Origin: Nemorincola caseinilytica
Lineage (GTDB): Bacteria; Bacteroidota; Bacteroidia; Chitinophagales; Chitinophagaceae
Length of the DNA stretch: 64,000 nt
Assembly (NCBI RefSeq): GCF_039540515.1
Contig: NZ_BAABFA010000007.1
Coordinates: forward strand, 1-64,000
Reading direction: 5' to 3'
The translations under genes and the position numbers were made by a program. Under the pieces are notes generated by a model. It did not search any database, was not told the DNA's origin, and saw only the letters and a program-made list of their open reading frames with translations. Positions 50,713 to 59,092 of this stretch are shown piece by piece; within the stretch, counting starts at the first letter, position 1; each line of letters opens with the position of its first letter.

Positions 50713-52005
50713 ATGAAAGAACGATCGTACAGTATCGCCGTTATTGGACTGGGTTATGTAGGCTTGCCCCTTGCCGCAGAATTCGCTAAAAAGTTTCCGG
50801 TAACAGGTTTCGATATCAATAAAAGAAGAATAGAAGAGCTGCGCCAGGGTGTGGACAATACGCTGGAAGTAGAACACGATGTGCTGAAAAAGGTGACAAA
50901 GACCGCCCAGAACGGCGATAATGGTCTTTTTTGCAGCTATGATATGGCAGATATAAAGGACTGTAACGTATACATAGTGACCGTACCCACCCCTGTGGAC
51001 AAGAACAACCGCCCAGACCTGACACCCCTGTACAAGGCCAGCGAAACGGTAGGTAAGGTGCTGAAAAAGGGCGATATAGTGGTGTACGAATCGACCGTAT
51101 ACCCCGGTGTGACGGAGGATGAGTGTGTGCCTGTGCTGGAGAAATTCTCGGGTATGAAGTTCAATACCGACTTCTACTGCGGATACTCGCCGGAGCGTAT
51201 AAACCCCGGCGATAAGCTGCATACGGTAGCCAACATCAAAAAGATAACATCGGGATCGACGCCGGAGATAGCCGAGGAGGTAGACCAGATATACCGCGCC
51301 GTGATAGTGGCCGGTACGCACAAGGCCACCACCATAAAGGTGGCCGAGGCGGCCAAGGTGATAGAGAACTCGCAGCGCGACATCAATATCGCCTTTGTGA
51401 ACGAGCTGGCCATGATCTTCAACAGGCTGGGGATAGATACCCACCATGTGCTGGAAGCATCGGCCACGAAGTGGAACTTCCTGCCCTTCAAACCGGGGCT
51501 GGTGGGTGGCCACTGTATAGGTGTAGACCCCTATTACCTGGCCCAGAAGGCGCAGGAGGCAGGCTACCACCCAGAAATAATATTGGCCGGCCGAAGGCTG
51601 AACGATGGCATGGGCAGGTATATAGCCGGCGAATTCGTGAAGCTGATGATAAAGAACGGCATAACCGTGAAGGGGGCCGAGGTGCTGGTACTGGGTATAA
51701 CCTTTAAGGAGAACTGCCCCGATGTACGCAACACCAAGGTGGTGGACATCATAAGTGAGCTGAGATCGTATGACATGAACGTGAATGTATATGACCCTCG
51801 TGCAAAGGCAGATGATGTGATGCACGAATATGGCCTGCCGATAGTGACCGAACTGCCTGCGGGCAAAAAGTACGATTCTGTGATGCTGGCCGTAGCACAT
51901 TCCGATTTTCTGAATGTGAACTGGCAGAGCCATACCCGCGAAAATGGCGTGATATATGACGTGAAGGGATGCCTGGACAGGCAGGTGGCGAACGCACGTT
52001 TGTAA
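50713..52005 (+). CDS. UDP-N-acetyl-D-hexosamine 6-dehydrogenase (TviB/WbpO-type)
   Basis: This NAD-dependent enzyme oxidises C6 of a UDP-sugar (UDP-GlcNAc/GalNAc-type) to the uronic acid for surface polysaccharide. 430 residues. NAD fold: SIAVIGLGYVGLPLA. Substrate-loop segments: GSTPEIAEEVDQ and KVIENSQRDINIAFVNELA. The catalytic cysteine is in GLVGGHCIGVDPYYL, about residue 270. A C-terminal domain includes LGITFKENCPDVRNTKV. The pattern resembles TviB (Vi antigen) and WbpO/WbpA. A strong terminator follows at 52022-52063. It is the only sugar-nucleotide gene of the cluster in this window. Confidence 0.9.
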   Translation: MKERSYSIAVIGLGYVGLPLAAEFAKKFPVTGFDINKRRIEELRQGVDNTLEVEHDVLKKVTKTAQNGDNGLFCSYDMADIKDCNVYIVTVPTPVDKNNRPDLTPLYKASETVGKVLKKGDIVVYESTVYPGVTEDECVPVLEKFSGMKFNTDFYCGYSPERINPGDKLHTVANIKKITSGSTPEIAEEVDQIYRAVIVAGTHKATTIKVAEAAKVIENSQRDINIAFVNELAMIFNRLGIDTHHVLEASATKWNFLPFKPGLVGGHCIGVDPYYLAQKAQEAGYHPEIILAGRRLNDGMGRYIAGEFVKLMIKNGITVKGAEVLVLGITFKENCPDVRNTKVVDIISELRSYDMNVNVYDPRAKADDVMHEYGLPIVTELPAGKKYDSVMLAVAHSDFLNVNWQSHTRENGVIYDVKGCLDRQVANARL

Positions 52006-52021
52006 GAAAAAAAAGTATAAT

Positions 52022-52063
52022 ATTCCCATGGCGCCCGGCAGCGGTAGCGCCATGGGAATTTTC
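52022..52063 (+). terminator. Terminator after the UDP-sugar dehydrogenase gene
   Basis: ATTCCCATGGCGC / GCGCCATGGGAAT, a 13-bp perfect stem with a 12-base loop, followed by TTTTC. It separates the dehydrogenase gene from the wza-type export genes. Confidence 0.8.
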
Positions 52064-52106
52064 ATTATTAGTACTTTTAATTTACTTTTGATGAAAATTC
52101 TGGAAA

Positions 52107-52931
52107 ATGCATCAATTCCTGAGGCGGAGCGGTAACGTTCTTTGCCTGTATCTTGTTTTGTTTTCTATTATATCCTCATATTCCTGTGTCGTCCCTAAGA
52201 ACTATGTATACTTCAACAACCTCAAAGACCATCCGCAGCACCCCAATGTAATAGTTCTGGACAGTACCACTAATTTTCGCGATCCGAAAATAGAGGTGAA
52301 CGACCTGCTGTCTATATCTATAGGCGTCTTCAACCCACTGGCCGAGGACGAGATGCTGCAGAAAAGCGCTGCGGGCAGCGGCGACAACAAGGCCTATGCG
52401 GCCAATACATACCTGGTAGATAAGGATGGCTATGTGGAACTGAGAATGGTGGGATTTGTGAAAGTACTGGGGCTGACAACGGCCGAGGCCAGGGAACTGA
52501 TAAAGCAGAAGGCAAAAGAGTTCTACCGCGACCCTATAGTGAATGTACACATAGTGAATTTCCAGGTAACAGTGCTGGGAGAGATAACACGCCCCGGTGT
52601 GGTGAAGATAGAGAGCGAGAAAGCAAGCATACTGGATGTGCTGGCCCTTGCCGGCGACCTGCGCACCAGCTCAAAAAGGAAGAACATACTGCTGACGCGT
52701 ACCGAGAACGATAAAGTGACCTTTGCCCGGCTGGACATAACATCGACCGACATATATAAGTCACCCTATTTTTATGTGAAGCAGAGAGACCAGATATATG
52801 TAGAGCCGAGCCGTTTTGCGCGTCAGAACACGGACAATTCGTTCACCAAATACCTGGGTATGATGTCGGGCCTTATAGGAGTGGTATCACTGCTCTTCGT
52901 TACCAACATAATAAAAGTAAAATCTCAGTAG
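52107..52931 (+). CDS. Wza/GumB-type polysaccharide export lipoprotein
   Basis: The outer-membrane polysaccharide channel component. The 274-residue protein has a signal peptide with a lipoprotein cysteine at C27 (SYSCVVPKNYVYFN). A Poly_export domain follows (NDLLSISIGVFNPLAED; VDKDGYVELRMVGFVKVLGLTTAEA; ELIKQKAKEFYRDP), then an SLBB-type segment (VTVLGEITRPGVVKIES) and a C-terminal hydrophobic stretch (SGLIGVVSLLFVTNII), the amphipathic/membrane helix that spans the outer membrane in Wza. A -7-like box TACTTTTG lies at 52083-52090. The wzc-type kinase gene begins 11 bases downstream. Confidence 0.92.
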   Translation: MHQFLRRSGNVLCLYLVLFSIISSYSCVVPKNYVYFNNLKDHPQHPNVIVLDSTTNFRDPKIEVNDLLSISIGVFNPLAEDEMLQKSAAGSGDNKAYAANTYLVDKDGYVELRMVGFVKVLGLTTAEARELIKQKAKEFYRDPIVNVHIVNFQVTVLGEITRPGVVKIESEKASILDVLALAGDLRTSSKRKNILLTRTENDKVTFARLDITSTDIYKSPYFYVKQRDQIYVEPSRFARQNTDNSFTKYLGMMSGLIGVVSLLFVTNIIKVKSQ

Positions 52932-52942
52932 TAATAAGAGGA

Positions 52943-55465
52943 ATGGAGAACAATAAGAGAAGACCCGGTGAAACGCCGCCCCCGGTACCTGCCGGGCCGG
53001 CATTGCCGAGGAACGAGGAAGGTGGAGCAGGCGGAGGCGGAGGTTCCTTTAACCTGAAGTGGTTACTCATTACCGTACTTACCATATGGCCCTGGCTATT
53101 GGGAAGTATCATCATATCGCTCATAGTAGGCAATATATACCTGCGCTACTACACCCCTGTATACAAAGCAGGCGCCGAACTGCTGCTGAACGACTCGAAG
53201 AAAGGAGGCAATGGCCAGGACGATGTGGTGAAGGCCATGAAGAGCAAGAACGACAAGATAAACATAGACAACGAAATAGAGGTACTGAAAAGCCGTACCA
53301 CTATGATGAAGGTAGTGGCCGACCTGGACCTGAACGTAGTATACACCGTAGAGGGGCGTTTTAAACGTACAGAGCTGTATGGCAGCACCAACCCCTTCAG
53401 GCTGGTGAAGATAGATACCGTTTTCGATGATTATTTTCAGTGCAAACTGAATGTACTGTCGGGCGATAGATTCGAGGTATCGGTACTAAAGGACAAACAG
53501 GAGCTGAAAACGAAAGCTGCATGGGGCGATACACTGCTACTGCCCGATATAGGCCGGGTGGTATTTGCGAAGACCGGCGTATATGCTGCACCCAATGTGG
53601 ACTACAGCGTGCTGCATATGCCCCTGCTGATGGCCGCGCTGAACTACCAGGGCAGTGTGTCTTATAGCGTTCCCAACAAATCGGCCAGCTGCATACAGAT
53701 AAGCATGGTGAACACCATAGCCGAGCGTGCCGTAGATGTGATAAACCACCTGATGGAGGTATATAAGCGGAAGAACGTAGAGGACCGTACCCGCATCACA
53801 GAGAGTACCATGCAGTTCATAGACGAGCGCATGAACATACTGGGCCGCGAGCTGTCGCAGGTAGAGAAGGACATAGAACGCTTCAAGCAGGATAACAACA
53901 TAGCCGACATGTCGGCACAGGCGGGGCAACTGGTGAATGCCAAGGCCGTGACATCGGAAAAACTGGAGGATGCCGAACTGCAACTGGATGTGACGGGATC
54001 GATAAGCAACTACCTGGAGAAGATAGATGACAGATCGCTGACGCTGCCGGCATCGCTGCTGGAGAACAGGGGACTGTCGGAACTTATCAATAAGTTCAAG
54101 GATGTGAACGCACGTCTGGAGTACCAACTGATGACCATGACACCGAACAACCCGGTGACAAAGGCGCTGCAAAAGCAGAAAGAAGAGGTACAGAAGAGCA
54201 TAGTGGCCGCCCTGGCATCGTCGAAGAAGGAAATGGAGCTGAAGGTGGACAAAATAAAGAGGACACTGGGCAATAACATAAAGATGATACGCGATATACC
54301 ATCGGTAGAACGCGAGTACCTGGAATATTCGAGAAAGCAGAACATCAAGCAGGACCTTTTCGTCTTCCTGCTGAAAAAGCGCGAAGAGACCGCTATAGAG
54401 AAAGCATCGACCGTGGCCGATGCCATAGTAGTGGACCCCGCCCTGACACAGGGCCTCATAGCGCCCAACAAGCAGCGCATACTGATGATGTCATTCATGT
54501 TCGGCGCACTTATACCGTTCGCCTTCATCATCATACGCAGGGCGCTCAATATCCGCATCATCAGCAAGGGCGACATATCGCGCGTGACCACTATACCCAT
54601 AATAGGCGAGATAGGCAATAACAGTACCGGGGAAAGTGTGGCCATAGCGCGCAACAGCCGTACAGTGCTTTCAGAACAGTTCAGGGCGCTGCGTACCAAC
54701 CTGCAGTACCTGATGCCTGACAAGGACCAGAAGGTAGTGATGATCACATCGAGCATGAGTGGTGAGGGCAAATCGTTCATCGCCATCAACCTGTCGGTGA
54801 CGCTGGCCCTGTCGGGCAAGCGGGTGGTGCTCATAGAGCTGGACCTTCGCAAACCGAAAGTATCGAAGCTGCTGGGCATCAATAATGACATAGGTTTCTC
54901 TAACTATTCTATAGGAAAAGCCACTATAGAGCAGATACTGGTACCATCAGGCATAGACGACAATATGCTGATACTGCCATCGGGCCCTATACCGCCCAAC
55001 CCTGCCGAACTGATACTGATGCAAAGCACAAGGGACATGTTCGCCTACCTGAAGGAGAATTTCGACTATATCATAGTCGATACATCGCCGATAGGCCTGG
55101 TGACCGATGCCCACCTGCTGTACGAGTATATAGATACCGCCATGTATGTGGTACGCCAGGGCTATACATACAAGCAGCAGCTGGGTATACCCAACGAGCT
55201 GTACTATAGCGGCAAAATGCCAAAACTGAACTTCATACTGAACGATGTGGTGGCCAACAGGGGCTTTGCATATGGCTATGGATACGAAGAAGGATACGGT
55301 TATGGCTATGGATACGGTTATGGCTATGGATATGGCTATGGATACGGTTATGGATACGGTTACGGCTATGGCACATATGGAAGTGGCTACTATGTAGACG
55401 ATGATAAGAAAAACAAGAAGAAGAAAAAAGGTGGTATCTCATCGGTACTGAAACGAAATAAATAA
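52943..55465 (+). CDS. Wzc-type polysaccharide co-polymerase / BY-kinase with Gly-Tyr tail
   Basis: An 840-residue inner-membrane chain-length regulator and bacterial tyrosine kinase. A Pro-rich start leads to the first membrane helix (about residues 44-66). A Wzz-type periplasmic domain with coiled coil (about 290-470) follows, then a second helix near 515-530. The kinase domain has Walker A TSSMSGEGKS (about 600-612), Walker A' VVLIELDLRKP (about 630) and Walker B YIIVDTSPIG (about 710). The tail (about 775-817) contains 13 consecutive Gly-Tyr pairs after an EE interruption plus flanking tyrosines, 19 tyrosines in all, then an acidic and Lys-rich end. The GY tract is encoded by in-phase 12/18-base repeats (55271-55360). 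The tail is the autophosphorylation region. Confidence 0.95.
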   Translation: MENNKRRPGETPPPVPAGPALPRNEEGGAGGGGGSFNLKWLLITVLTIWPWLLGSIIISLIVGNIYLRYYTPVYKAGAELLLNDSKKGGNGQDDVVKAMKSKNDKINIDNEIEVLKSRTTMMKVVADLDLNVVYTVEGRFKRTELYGSTNPFRLVKIDTVFDDYFQCKLNVLSGDRFEVSVLKDKQELKTKAAWGDTLLLPDIGRVVFAKTGVYAAPNVDYSVLHMPLLMAALNYQGSVSYSVPNKSASCIQISMVNTIAERAVDVINHLMEVYKRKNVEDRTRITESTMQFIDERMNILGRELSQVEKDIERFKQDNNIADMSAQAGQLVNAKAVTSEKLEDAELQLDVTGSISNYLEKIDDRSLTLPASLLENRGLSELINKFKDVNARLEYQLMTMTPNNPVTKALQKQKEEVQKSIVAALASSKKEMELKVDKIKRTLGNNIKMIRDIPSVEREYLEYSRKQNIKQDLFVFLLKKREETAIEKASTVADAIVVDPALTQGLIAPNKQRILMMSFMFGALIPFAFIIIRRALNIRIISKGDISRVTTIPIIGEIGNNSTGESVAIARNSRTVLSEQFRALRTNLQYLMPDKDQKVVMITSSMSGEGKSFIAINLSVTLALSGKRVVLIELDLRKPKVSKLLGINNDIGFSNYSIGKATIEQILVPSGIDDNMLILPSGPIPPNPAELILMQSTRDMFAYLKENFDYIIVDTSPIGLVTDAHLLYEYIDTAMYVVRQGYTYKQQLGIPNELYYSGKMPKLNFILNDVVANRGFAYGYGYEEGYGYGYGYGYGYGYGYGYGYGYGYGYGTYGSGYYVDDDKKNKKKKKGGISSVLKRNK
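55271..55392 (+). repeat. In-frame Gly-Tyr coding repeat in wzc
   Basis: Repeats of GGATACGGTTATGGCTAT and shorter 12-base variants encode the Gly-Tyr tract. Synonymous codon use alternates (GGA/GGT/GGC, TAC/TAT), so the units are partly diverged. Confidence 0.85.
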
Positions 55466-55512
55466 CATGCACCCCACTGCCACCTGGCAGTAAAACACTG
55501 TATACCAGAGAT

Positions 55513-56379
55513 ATGTCTGTAACAACGGCCGACAACGAAAAATGGGATATAAATATAAGCTCTAAGACCAGCTTGCTGGATATAGACATAAAGGAGATAT
55601 GGCGCTACCGCGACCTGCTGGTGATGTTCATCATACGCGATGTGGTGACCCGCTACAAGCAAACGATACTGGGGCCGCTGTGGTTCATGCTGCAACCTAT
55701 ACTCACGGCTGTGATATATACGCTTATCTTCAGCCGCATAGCGCGCATATCCACCAACGATACGCCGCCAATACTGTTCTACCTGGGCAGTCTCACACTG
55801 TGGAACTATTTCTCCGAGACCTTTGGCATCATTTCCAAGACCTTTACCGAGAATGCCAATGTGCTGGGCAAGGTATACTTCCCCAGACTGGTACTGCCGC
55901 TGTCCAAGGCCATATCGGGCATTATGAAGATGCTGATGCAGTTCGTCATCTTCTTTGGTGTACTTATATACCATGTGTTCGTGACCCACAAGGCCAGCCC
56001 CAACTGGTATGCACTTACTTTTCCGCTGCTGCTGATAGTGATAGCACTGTTCAGTATGGGGGCCGGGTTGCTTATCACGGCGCTTACCAGCAAATACCGC
56101 GATCTTAGTTTCCTTGTAGTGTTCGGTATACAGCTATATATGTACCTGACGCCGGTGATCTATCCACTGTCCATAGCCAGCCCGGACAAGCAAGTGTGGC
56201 TATGGCTGAACCCGCTGACGGCCATATTCGAGGCGTTCAAATATTCGTTCCTGGGCGCCAATGCCGGGCAGTGGAACAATTTCTGGCTTGGCTACAGCTT
56301 GCTTTTTACCCTGGTCATGTTCCTGGTAGGGCTTATCATGTTCAATAAAGTTGAAAAGAAATTCATAGACGTTATCTAG
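55513..56379 (+). CDS. ABC-2 polysaccharide exporter permease (Wzm-like)
   Basis: A 288-residue inner-membrane permease of the ABC exporter. It starts in the cytoplasm (LLDIDIKEIWRYRDLLVMFI), then membrane segments: ILGPLWFMLQPILTAVIYTLIF, PPILFYLGSLTLWNYF, IMKMLMQFVIFFGVLIYHVF, TFPLLLIVIALFSMGAGLLI, FLVVFGIQLYMYLTPVIYPL and LLFTLVMFLVGLIMFNKV. The amphipathic start and RYKQTILGPLW motif are typical of Wzm/TagG-type permeases. The ATP-binding gene begins 6 bases after its stop. Together with the Wza and Wzc genes upstream this mixes two export styles. Confidence 0.92.
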   Translation: MSVTTADNEKWDINISSKTSLLDIDIKEIWRYRDLLVMFIIRDVVTRYKQTILGPLWFMLQPILTAVIYTLIFSRIARISTNDTPPILFYLGSLTLWNYFSETFGIISKTFTENANVLGKVYFPRLVLPLSKAISGIMKMLMQFVIFFGVLIYHVFVTHKASPNWYALTFPLLLIVIALFSMGAGLLITALTSKYRDLSFLVVFGIQLYMYLTPVIYPLSIASPDKQVWLWLNPLTAIFEAFKYSFLGANAGQWNNFWLGYSLLFTLVMFLVGLIMFNKVEKKFIDVI

Positions 56380-56385
56380 GATAGA

Positions 56386-57654
56386 ATGAGCAGCAACATT
56401 GTAATAAAGGCCGAGAATATATCGAAGCAGTACCAGATAGGACAGATAGGCACAGGCATGATAAGCCATGACATAAAGCGCTGGTGGGCGCTGATGCGCG
56501 GCAAGGAAGACCCTTACCTGAAGGTGGGTATGGAGAACGACCGTACCCAGAAGGCCACAAGCGCCTATACCTGGGCGGTAAAGGATATAAACTTCGATGT
56601 GCAGCAGGGTGAGGCCCTGGGCGTGATAGGGAAGAACGGTGCGGGAAAATCGACACTGCTGAAACTCCTATCGAGGGTCACAGCGCCAACAACAGGACAG
56701 ATAAAGATAAAAGGCAGGGTGGCATCGCTGCTGGAAGTAGGAACGGGTTTTCACCCGGAACTTACCGGCCGCGAGAACATATACATGAACGGCACCATAC
56801 TGGGCATGACCCGCAAGGAGATAGCCCGGAAATTCGACGAGATAGTAGATTTCTCGGGCGTGCAGATGTATATAGACACCCCTGTGAAACGATATTCATC
56901 GGGTATGTATGTGCGCCTTGCCTTCGGGGTGGCGGCACACCTGGAACCCGAGATACTGATAGTGGACGAGGTGCTGGCCGTAGGCGATGCCGAATTCCAG
57001 AAAAAGTGCATAGGCAAGATGAGCGATGTGGCCAGCCACGGGCGCACCATCATTTTTGTGAGCCACAACCTGCTGGCCGTACAGAGCCTGTGCAAGAGCG
57101 CGATATTCATGAAGGCCGGTACGATAGCCGACAGCGGGCCTACCGAAAAAGTGATAAACAACTACCTGAGCCGCGAGATACGCAACTGCATAGAGGCGAA
57201 ATGGGACATGGACAAGGCGCCGGGCAATGACAGGATACGCCTGTTATCGGCGAGGATAAATGTAGAGAAGCAGATAGACGGGCAGGATGTGATAGACGTG
57301 AACACACCATTCGATATAGACTTTGAGTTCTACAATGGAGTGGACGGACAGGGTGTGAACCTGAGCCTGGTGCTCTACACTACTTCCGGGGTATGCGTAT
57401 TCAATGTTACCACGCCGGTAGCTAAACTATCGAAGGGACATCATACCAGCCGCCTGCGCATACCGGGCTCGCTGCTGAACGACGATATATATACCATAGT
57501 CCTCTTCCTGGTGAAGGACGGCTCGTCGGTACTGCATGTGGTAGAAGATGTGCTGACCTTTGAGGTGCTGGATGTGAAGCGCGGCGATACGGGCTGGTTC
57601 GGCAAATGGGTAGGCGCTGTGCGCCCTACGATGCTGGAATTCACAATAGATTAA
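56386..57654 (+). CDS. Polysaccharide exporter ATP-binding protein (Wzt-like) with C-terminal domain
   Basis: A 422-residue ATPase partner of the Wzm-like permease. Residues about 1-245 form the ABC domain: Walker A GKNGAGKSTLLKLL, signature KRYSSGMYVRLAFG, Walker B ILIVDEVLAVGD. The C-terminal part (about 260-422) is a Wzt_C-type beta sandwich that in O-antigen exporters binds the glycan's non-reducing end before export. So the exported polymer probably carries a terminal cap. Genes upstream are co-directional with short gaps. The frameshifted secreted gene follows 56 bases downstream. Confidence 0.93.
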   Translation: MSSNIVIKAENISKQYQIGQIGTGMISHDIKRWWALMRGKEDPYLKVGMENDRTQKATSAYTWAVKDINFDVQQGEALGVIGKNGAGKSTLLKLLSRVTAPTTGQIKIKGRVASLLEVGTGFHPELTGRENIYMNGTILGMTRKEIARKFDEIVDFSGVQMYIDTPVKRYSSGMYVRLAFGVAAHLEPEILIVDEVLAVGDAEFQKKCIGKMSDVASHGRTIIFVSHNLLAVQSLCKSAIFMKAGTIADSGPTEKVINNYLSREIRNCIEAKWDMDKAPGNDRIRLLSARINVEKQIDGQDVIDVNTPFDIDFEFYNGVDGQGVNLSLVLYTTSGVCVFNVTTPVAKLSKGHHTSRLRIPGSLLNDDIYTIVLFLVKDGSSVLHVVEDVLTFEVLDVKRGDTGWFGKWVGAVRPTMLEFTID

Positions 57655-57710
57655 GACGTATCATACTCACATGCCGGGCCAATGGCACGGTAATTGGAAT
57701 GCAGTAGCTT

Positions 57711-58100
57711 ATGAGAGCATATATACTGTTATCCGTTCTTATTGCCTGCCATCCAGTGTGCTGCGCGCAGGAGTATACCAGGTGCAGCTACAAATACTTT
57801 GTCCACGGCAAGGGTATAGCCACTTCGCAATGCTACGATAAGGATGGCCGCTGGGGCAAGGCCAAAGCATATGACAGGACGGGAAAAGAGATATACAGCC
57901 GCGAACTGAGAACCGTGGGCGGGCATAGCTATGTAGAGTTCTCTTACTACGACAGGAGCGGCGCCGTAAAGACTGCCCGCTGGAGCAGCGCGCCCGATGG
58001 CGGTATACAGTGGTACAGGTCTTACACAGAATTTTCGGAGGACGGGAAGATAGTGAACGAGACGAAGGACAGCTATGACGATGGCCCGGGCACGTTTTAA
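57711..58100 (+). CDS. Secreted hypothetical protein, 5' part of a frameshifted gene
   Basis: A 129-residue product with a signal peptide (1-19, HPVCCAQ) and repeated short strands resembling MORN/YwqK-like repeats (YKYFVHGKGIATSQCYDKDGRW; VEFSYYDRSGAVKTARW). The frame ends at TAA 58098-58100 after GPGTF. A one-base backward shift at the CCCGGG tract (58085-58090) would continue directly into the frame of the 58127 gene through GHVLKEPQKRAPVVRPRP. The whole would then be one secreted protein of about 255 residues. It follows wzt on the same strand but has no evident role in polysaccharide export. Confidence 0.65.
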   Translation: MRAYILLSVLIACHPVCCAQEYTRCSYKYFVHGKGIATSQCYDKDGRWGKAKAYDRTGKEIYSRELRTVGGHSYVEFSYYDRSGAVKTARWSSAPDGGIQWYRSYTEFSEDGKIVNETKDSYDDGPGTF

Positions 58101-58126
58101 AAGAACCACAGAAACGAGCGCCTGTA

Positions 58127-58477
58127 GTGAGGCCAAGACCCAGCCCGGAACCGGAGGTGGCGAAGTGCGCGGTCATCTATTCATCAGAGTTCTGGGTAAC
58201 GAACCATACGCCGTATACCGTAGTGGTAACAGCCACACGCAAGTACAGCAAAAGCGAGACCTATACACTGAGCCTGCGGCCGCGAGAGACACTTAAATGC
58301 GGGCAAATGATACTGGCAGAGCAGTTCGACGATCCTGCAAAGTATTTCGACATTTCGGCAGTACCGAAGAAGCCCATAAAGGGGCAGCGGTTCACCATCA
58401 TAGCAGCAGACAAGCAGCCGCAGCAGGTGGCCAAGGAGACCCGCAGGTACTACTACGAGGTGAGGCACATCATATAA
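58127..58477 (+). CDS. 3' part of a frameshifted secreted gene
   Basis: The GTG at 58127 begins a 116-residue frame without a signal peptide. Its frame stays open back to 58079 and reads as a Pro-rich linker (GHVLKEPQKRAPVVRPRPSP), which would join the preceding gene after a -1 shift. The domain that follows (VIYSSEFWVTNHTPYTVVVT, YTLSLRPRETLKCGQMIL, FDISAVPKKPIKGQRFTIIA) is beta-rich and unrecognised. Read alone it would be a leaderless orphan; as the C-terminal half of a secreted protein it makes sense. Either a sequencing/assembly error, a true mutation or programmed frameshifting. Confidence 0.55.
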   Translation: MRPRPSPEPEVAKCAVIYSSEFWVTNHTPYTVVVTATRKYSKSETYTLSLRPRETLKCGQMILAEQFDDPAKYFDISAVPKKPIKGQRFTIIAADKQPQQVAKETRRYYYEVRHII

Positions 58478-58489
58478 GGGTGTACATAA

Positions 58490-59092
58490 CTAGTGCATCC
58501 TGTCGCCACGGGGGGTAAGGGCGTGCAGCACCTGCTCTTCGGCAGCGAGCCAGAAGTGCCATGTGTCCCTTACCTGCTGGTGCGTATAGTACTCGCCCGC
58601 CAGGTCTATGAAGAGACGGTAATGCCCGGCCTCTGATATCATGAATTTGTGGTAGAATTTTCGTAGCGCCTCTTCCTCCGATCCTTCGGACAGCAGGCGG
58701 AAACGCTCGCAGCTACGCGCCTCTATGAGGGCGCAGATAATGAGCTTGTGCAGCAGCTTTTCGTCGCCGGGTATGTTCTTCGGTTCTTGCTGCAGCAGCA
58801 GGTTCACATAATCATCGCGGCGCTGACGGCCCAGGGTGTAGCCACGTTTCTTCATCTCGGCCAGTACCATGCGGAAGTGGCCCCACTCCTCGGTGACTAT
58901 AGGCGCAAGGGCCTCTACAAGGGCCATCTTATCGGGGTAGCGCTGTATGAGCGATATGCACTGCGTGGCGGCCTTCTGCTCGCAAAAGGCGTGGTCGGTA
59001 AGTACTTCTTCCAGGGATATCGAGGCCAGGTGTGCCCACCGGGGATCGGTAGGCATCTTCAGCCCCAGTATAGAATTGTCGGCTGTGCTCAT
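58490..59092 (-). CDS. miaE: tRNA-(ms2io6A) hydroxylase
   Basis: MiaE uses a non-heme diiron centre and O2 to hydroxylate ms2i6A37 in tRNA. The 200-residue protein has the ferritin-like four-helix metal pattern: EEVLTDHAFCEQKAA, EEWGHFRM, EARSCERF and SEAGHYRLFIDLA, which together provide the Glu/His ligands. Its start is adjacent to the SGNH hydrolase stop (59092/59093). MiaA, which makes its precursor, is encoded at 42758-43669; MiaB is not in the window. The frame ends 13 bases from the convergent frameshifted gene. Confidence 0.9.
   Translation of the reverse strand: MSTADNSILGLKMPTDPRWAHLASISLEEVLTDHAFCEQKAATQCISLIQRYPDKMALVEALAPIVTEEWGHFRMVLAEMKKRGYTLGRQRRDDYVNLLLQQEPKNIPGDEKLLHKLIICALIEARSCERFRLLSEGSEEEALRKFYHKFMISEAGHYRLFIDLAGEYYTHQQVRDTWHFWLAAEEQVLHALTPRGDRMH

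Noticed and set aside
55271..55392. Gly-Tyr tract as an assembly artefact
   Set aside because: Codons vary synonymously among the units and the frame continues into a plausible acidic/Lys-rich end, so the tract appears genuine; only the exact length is uncertain.
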